Shown here piece by piece: positions 4,808 through 7,357 of a stretch of DNA of 7,357 nucleotides. Within the stretch, counting starts at the first letter, position 1, and every line of letters starts with the position of its first letter. The DNA is from an uncultured Eubacteriales bacterium (GTDB taxonomy: Bacteria; Bacillota; Clostridia; Oscillospirales; CAG-272). The DNA lies in contig CAKSPL010000061.1 in the NCBI GenBank assembly GCA_934481325.1, positions 1-7,357 on the forward strand, given 5' to 3'. The translations under genes were made by a program, and so were the position numbers. The notes beneath the pieces are model-generated. The model was not told the DNA's origin and made no database searches. It was given only the letters and a program-made list of their open reading frames with translations.

Positions 4808-7205
4808 ATGCCCTTAGCGTGAGTCCCAGCTCCTTATCAAGCAGGAACAATACTTTTTTGGTGACCTTTTCCGCGTCGTCCACCGTCATCGTGTGATCTC
4901 CGGCACGCAATACCATACGCAGAGAAACCGATTTTTTGTTTTCACCCACCTGGGGACCGCGGTAAATATCGAATACGCGGATGTCCTCTACCAGTTTTCC
5001 GCCGGCTTTCGCCATCACGGCTTCAATCTTGCCGACCTCCAGCTCCTCGTCACACACCAGTGAGAAATCGCGGGTGATGGCAGGGAATTTGGGCAGGGGC
5101 TTGTATGCTTTTGCCGCGTTGCGGCGGTCAAAGAGCAGGTCAAAGTCAATTTCGGCGGCAAAGAGCGCGCATTCCGCCCCGTAGTTTTCGGCAGTATGGG
5201 GATGAAGCTGACCGAACACACCCAGTGTCTCGCCTGTGACAAGCACGATTTTTGCGCATCTGCCGGGGTGGTAGGACGGGTTGTCCGCCACGGTGACGTA
5301 AGTCACGCCGTCGATCCCGGCAAGCGTCAGGAGATTCTGCAAAATACCCTTGAGGGCGTAGAAATCGGTGTCACCGTAAAGCCCCAGTGTCAGCACGCGC
5401 TTTTCGGCGGGCAACAGCTTGGTATCCTCGTTCGGCAGATATACGGAGCCAACCTCAAACAAGCGCACGTTTTCGTTGTTGAAATTGAGGTTTCTTGCCA
5501 GTGTTTCCAGCATAGAGGGGAGCGTAGTGGTTCTCATTACGCCGGTATCCTCGCCCAAAGGGTTGGAAATCACTACCGAGCGGCGTTCCGGTGCATCCTC
5601 CGGCAGGCGGATTTTATCGTAATATTTGGGGGAGATGAAGGAGAAGGTCTGAATTTCGTCCAGCCCCATTCCGAAGAGTGCGTGTTCTACCTCCAGCAGG
5701 AACTTCTGCTTGGGGCTTCTCCCGCCCTCGGTGGTTTCTGCCACGATATTGGTGGAGGTCAGCTTGTCATAGCCGTAAATGCGCATCACCTCTTCGGCAA
5801 TGTCGTTCATACAGGCAAGATCGGATCGGAAGGAGGGGATGGTAATCACGCCGTTCTCTACCTTGCATTCCAGCTTTTCGAGAATCGCTTTCATCTCATC
5901 CGCGCCAAGCTCGATACCAAGGAATTTTGCATAGCGTTCGGGCTGGAAGGGCAGGGTTACCGCCTCTTTTTTGCCTGGGTAAATGTCAATCATCCCGTCC
6001 ACCACATCGCCGGCACCAAGCAGCTCCACCAGCTCACAGGCACGGAGCAGTGCGCCCTCGCAGTTTTCGGGGTCAAGCCCCTTTTCAAAGCGTGCGGAGG
6101 ATTCCGTCCGCATTCCGTTTTTCTTGGCGGTCACGCGTACCGAGGGACCGCTGAAGCAGGCGGATTCAAACACCACGGTTTTGGTGGCGTCCTCAATCTC
6201 GCTGTTGGCACCGCCCATCACACCGGCAAGTGCGCACGCCTTTTTTTCGTCCGCAATGACCAGCATCGTGTCGTTCAGAATATGGTCGGTATCATCCAGT
6301 GCCTTGAAGTTCTCGCCGTTTTCGGCACGGCGCACGCGGATGGCGGAGCCGTCCAGCGACGCATAGTCAAACGCGTGCATCGGCTGACCGTATTCCAGCA
6401 TCACATAGTTGGTAATATCCACAATGTTGTTGATGGGGCGCACACCTGCGGCGTGCAGGCGCATCCGCAACCACGTGGGGGAGGGAGCAATGCGCACGTT
6501 TTTAACCACCTTTGCGGCGTAGCGGGAGCAAAGGTCGGGTGCCTCCACCTTTACGGAAAGATAATTTTCGATTTTGTCGCCGTCTCCGGCACCCTTTACC
6601 GCAGGGGTGTGCAGGGTGAGCTTGCGGTCAAACGAAACCGCGGTTTCGCGCGCAAGACCGATTACGGAGAGGCAGTCCGGGCGGTTGGAGGTGATTTCAA
6701 ATTCCACGGTGGTGTCGTTCAGCATCAGTGCCTCGCGGATGTCCGTTCCCAATTTGTCACCGAACTCCTTGCCGAGAATCAGAATACCGTTTTCCTCCTT
6801 GCCGGGGCATTCGTGTACCGTCAGTCCCAGCTCTCCCATTGAGCAAAGCATCCCGTCGGAGGGGACACCGCGCAATTTGCCGGATTTGATTACCACGCCG
6901 CCGGGCAGCTTTGCCACCGGCAGTGCCGCGGGAACAATCGCCCCGGGAAACACGTTCTGCGCCCCCGTGACAATCTGCATCATTTTCCCGCCGCCGACAT
7001 CCATCTGGCAGATCTGCAAATGGTCGCTGTCCGGGTGCTTTTCGATGGAATCGATGCGCGCAACCACCACGTTTTCAATCTCACTGCCCCCGATTTCGTA
7101 CCCTTCTACCTTGGAGCCGGTCATCGTCATTTTATCGCAGTAATCCTTGATTGCAATATCGCTGACATCCACAAAGTCAGCCAGCCATTTCATAGAAAGA
7201 TTCAT
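4806..7205 (-). CDS. pheT: Phenylalanine-tRNA ligase beta subunit
   Basis: PheT is the beta subunit of the (alpha-beta)2 phenylalanyl-tRNA synthetase. It contributes tRNA binding and editing of mischarged Tyr-tRNA(Phe), while PheS carries the active site. The 799 residues have the standard full-length bacterial order: an EMAP-like tRNA-binding domain (about 41-155, with HPDSDHLQIC and GMLCSMGELGL), SNRPDCLS (173-180), the B3/B4 editing domain (about 215-385, with LAGVMGG and ESSARFEKGLDP), B5 (about 411-480, ending EEVMRIYGYDKL), the synthetase-like core (about 490-695) and the C-terminal FDX-ACB anticodon-binding domain (about 705-798, starting KFPAITRDFSL). The start is supported by AAGGAG at 7213-7218, 7 nt upstream. 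pheS ends 14 nt before it. Nothing is missing or broken. A perfect 16-bp palindrome lies within codons 186-191. Confidence 0.98.
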   Translation of the reverse strand: MNLSMKWLADFVDVSDIAIKDYCDKMTMTGSKVEGYEIGGSEIENVVVARIDSIEKHPDSDHLQICQMDVGGGKMMQIVTGAQNVFPGAIVPAALPVAKLPGGVVIKSGKLRGVPSDGMLCSMGELGLTVHECPGKEENGILILGKEFGDKLGTDIREALMLNDTTVEFEITSNRPDCLSVIGLARETAVSFDRKLTLHTPAVKGAGDGDKIENYLSVKVEAPDLCSRYAAKVVKNVRIAPSPTWLRMRLHAAGVRPINNIVDITNYVMLEYGQPMHAFDYASLDGSAIRVRRAENGENFKALDDTDHILNDTMLVIADEKKACALAGVMGGANSEIEDATKTVVFESACFSGPSVRVTAKKNGMRTESSARFEKGLDPENCEGALLRACELVELLGAGDVVDGMIDIYPGKKEAVTLPFQPERYAKFLGIELGADEMKAILEKLECKVENGVITIPSFRSDLACMNDIAEEVMRIYGYDKLTSTNIVAETTEGGRSPKQKFLLEVEHALFGMGLDEIQTFSFISPKYYDKIRLPEDAPERRSVVISNPLGEDTGVMRTTTLPSMLETLARNLNFNNENVRLFEVGSVYLPNEDTKLLPAEKRVLTLGLYGDTDFYALKGILQNLLTLAGIDGVTYVTVADNPSYHPGRCAKIVLVTGETLGVFGQLHPHTAENYGAECALFAAEIDFDLLFDRRNAAKAYKPLPKFPAITRDFSLVCDEELEVGKIEAVMAKAGGKLVEDIRVFDIYRGPQVGENKKSVSLRMVLRAGDHTMTVDDAEKVTKKVLFLLDKELGLTLRA
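6633..6648. repeat. Perfect 16-bp palindrome inside pheT
   Basis: CGAAACCGCGGTTTCG reads the same on both strands. It is flanked by a second complementary pair, CTTGCG (6621-6626) and CGCAAG (6651-6656). It encodes part of the conserved ARETAVSF segment, so it may be incidental to codon choice. Confidence 0.85.
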
Positions 7206-7212
7206 TTGTCGT

Positions 7213-7218
7213 CTCCTT
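7213..7218 (-). promoter_or_regulatory. Ribosome binding site of pheT
   Basis: AAGGAG on the - strand sits in the 14-nt pheS-pheT spacer, 7 nt before the ATG at 7205. It supports this start over the internal ATG four codons later. Confidence 0.85.
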
Positions 7219-7219
7219 T

Positions 7220-7357
7220 TCAGAACTGCTCGAGAAATCTGCGGTCGTTCTCGTAGAACAGCCGGATATCGTCAATGCCGTAGTGCTTCATCGCCACGCG
7301 CTCAATGCCCATCCCGAAGGCAAAGCCGCTGTAAACCTCCGGGTCAATGCCGCAGTT
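7220..7357 (-). CDS. pheS: Phenylalanine-tRNA ligase alpha subunit (C-terminal part only)
   Basis: The 45 residues before the TGA at 7220-7222 include FAFGMGIERVAM and DDIRLFYENDRRFLEQF. This is the class II synthetase motif 3 region and the characteristic end of PheS. Motif 3 carries the conserved Arg (here in GIER) that contacts ATP in the active site. The gene runs off the right edge of the window, so the start, the coiled-coil tRNA-binding arm and any upstream control element (for example a T-box) cannot be seen. It directly precedes pheT, the normal bacterial arrangement, and is probably near the start of the operon. Confidence 0.97.
   Translation of the reverse strand, partial: NCGIDPEVYSGFAFGMGIERVAMKHYGIDDIRLFYENDRRFLEQF

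Noticed and set aside
5196..6842. A 548-codon open frame on the + strand, antisense to pheT
   Set aside because: It is a mirror of the well-conserved pheT frame in GC-rich DNA. Its translation shows no recognisable domain, is rich in His, Gly and Val as expected for reverse-frame artefacts, and has no ribosome binding site.
1..7357. Search for CRISPR arrays, tRNA/rRNA genes, insertion sequences, toxin-antitoxin or defence genes
   Set aside because: No regularly spaced direct repeats, transposase or nuclease motifs, or tRNA-like cloverleaf sequences were seen. The window is filled by housekeeping genes and one transporter.

Overview
This is an ordinary, densely packed housekeeping region. It is most likely from a Clostridia-class Firmicute, possibly an Oscillospirales/Ruminococcaceae-type gut anaerobe. 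The pointers are strong AAGGAG-type ribosome binding sites, a DUF896 (YnzC/UPF0291) gene, the MEP isoprenoid pathway genes ispD and ispF, a separate rpiB/rpe pair, and a GC-rich but not extreme base composition. The taxonomy is inference; no rRNA or other marker is present.

Layout. At the left edge, the last 20 codons of an unidentified + strand gene run into a + strand ZIP-family metal transporter, whose ribosome binding site overlaps the upstream stop codon. The transporter ends at a perfect 18-bp inverted-repeat terminator that works in both orientations. Everything to the right of it is on the - strand. Read in the direction of transcription (right to left) it is pheS (3' end only), pheT, a DUF896 protein, tsaE, tsaB, rpiB, ispD and ispF, then a 123-nt intergenic stretch, then rpe, which runs into the shared terminator.

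The - strand genes from pheS to ispF are separated by 14 nt or less, or they overlap, and look like one transcription unit. They combine Phe-tRNA charging (PheST), two of the proteins for the t6A37 tRNA modification (TsaE, TsaB), pentose phosphate isomerisation (RpiB) and two steps of isoprenoid precursor synthesis (IspD, IspF). Rpe supplies the other pentose-phosphate epimerisation step, either by read-through or from a promoter I cannot identify. Several junctions show translational coupling: tsaE/tsaB overlap by 7 nt, tsaB/rpiB by 1 nt (or 4 nt), and ispD/ispF by 4 nt (ATGA).

I found no mobile element, CRISPR array, RNA gene, defence island or clearly new system. The points most worth a second look are three back-to-back perfect hairpins in the 5' coding part of ispD, next to an unusual N-terminal extension; a C-rich, G-poor leader between ispF and rpe that resembles a Rho loading site; and the DUF896 gene placed between pheT and tsaE.
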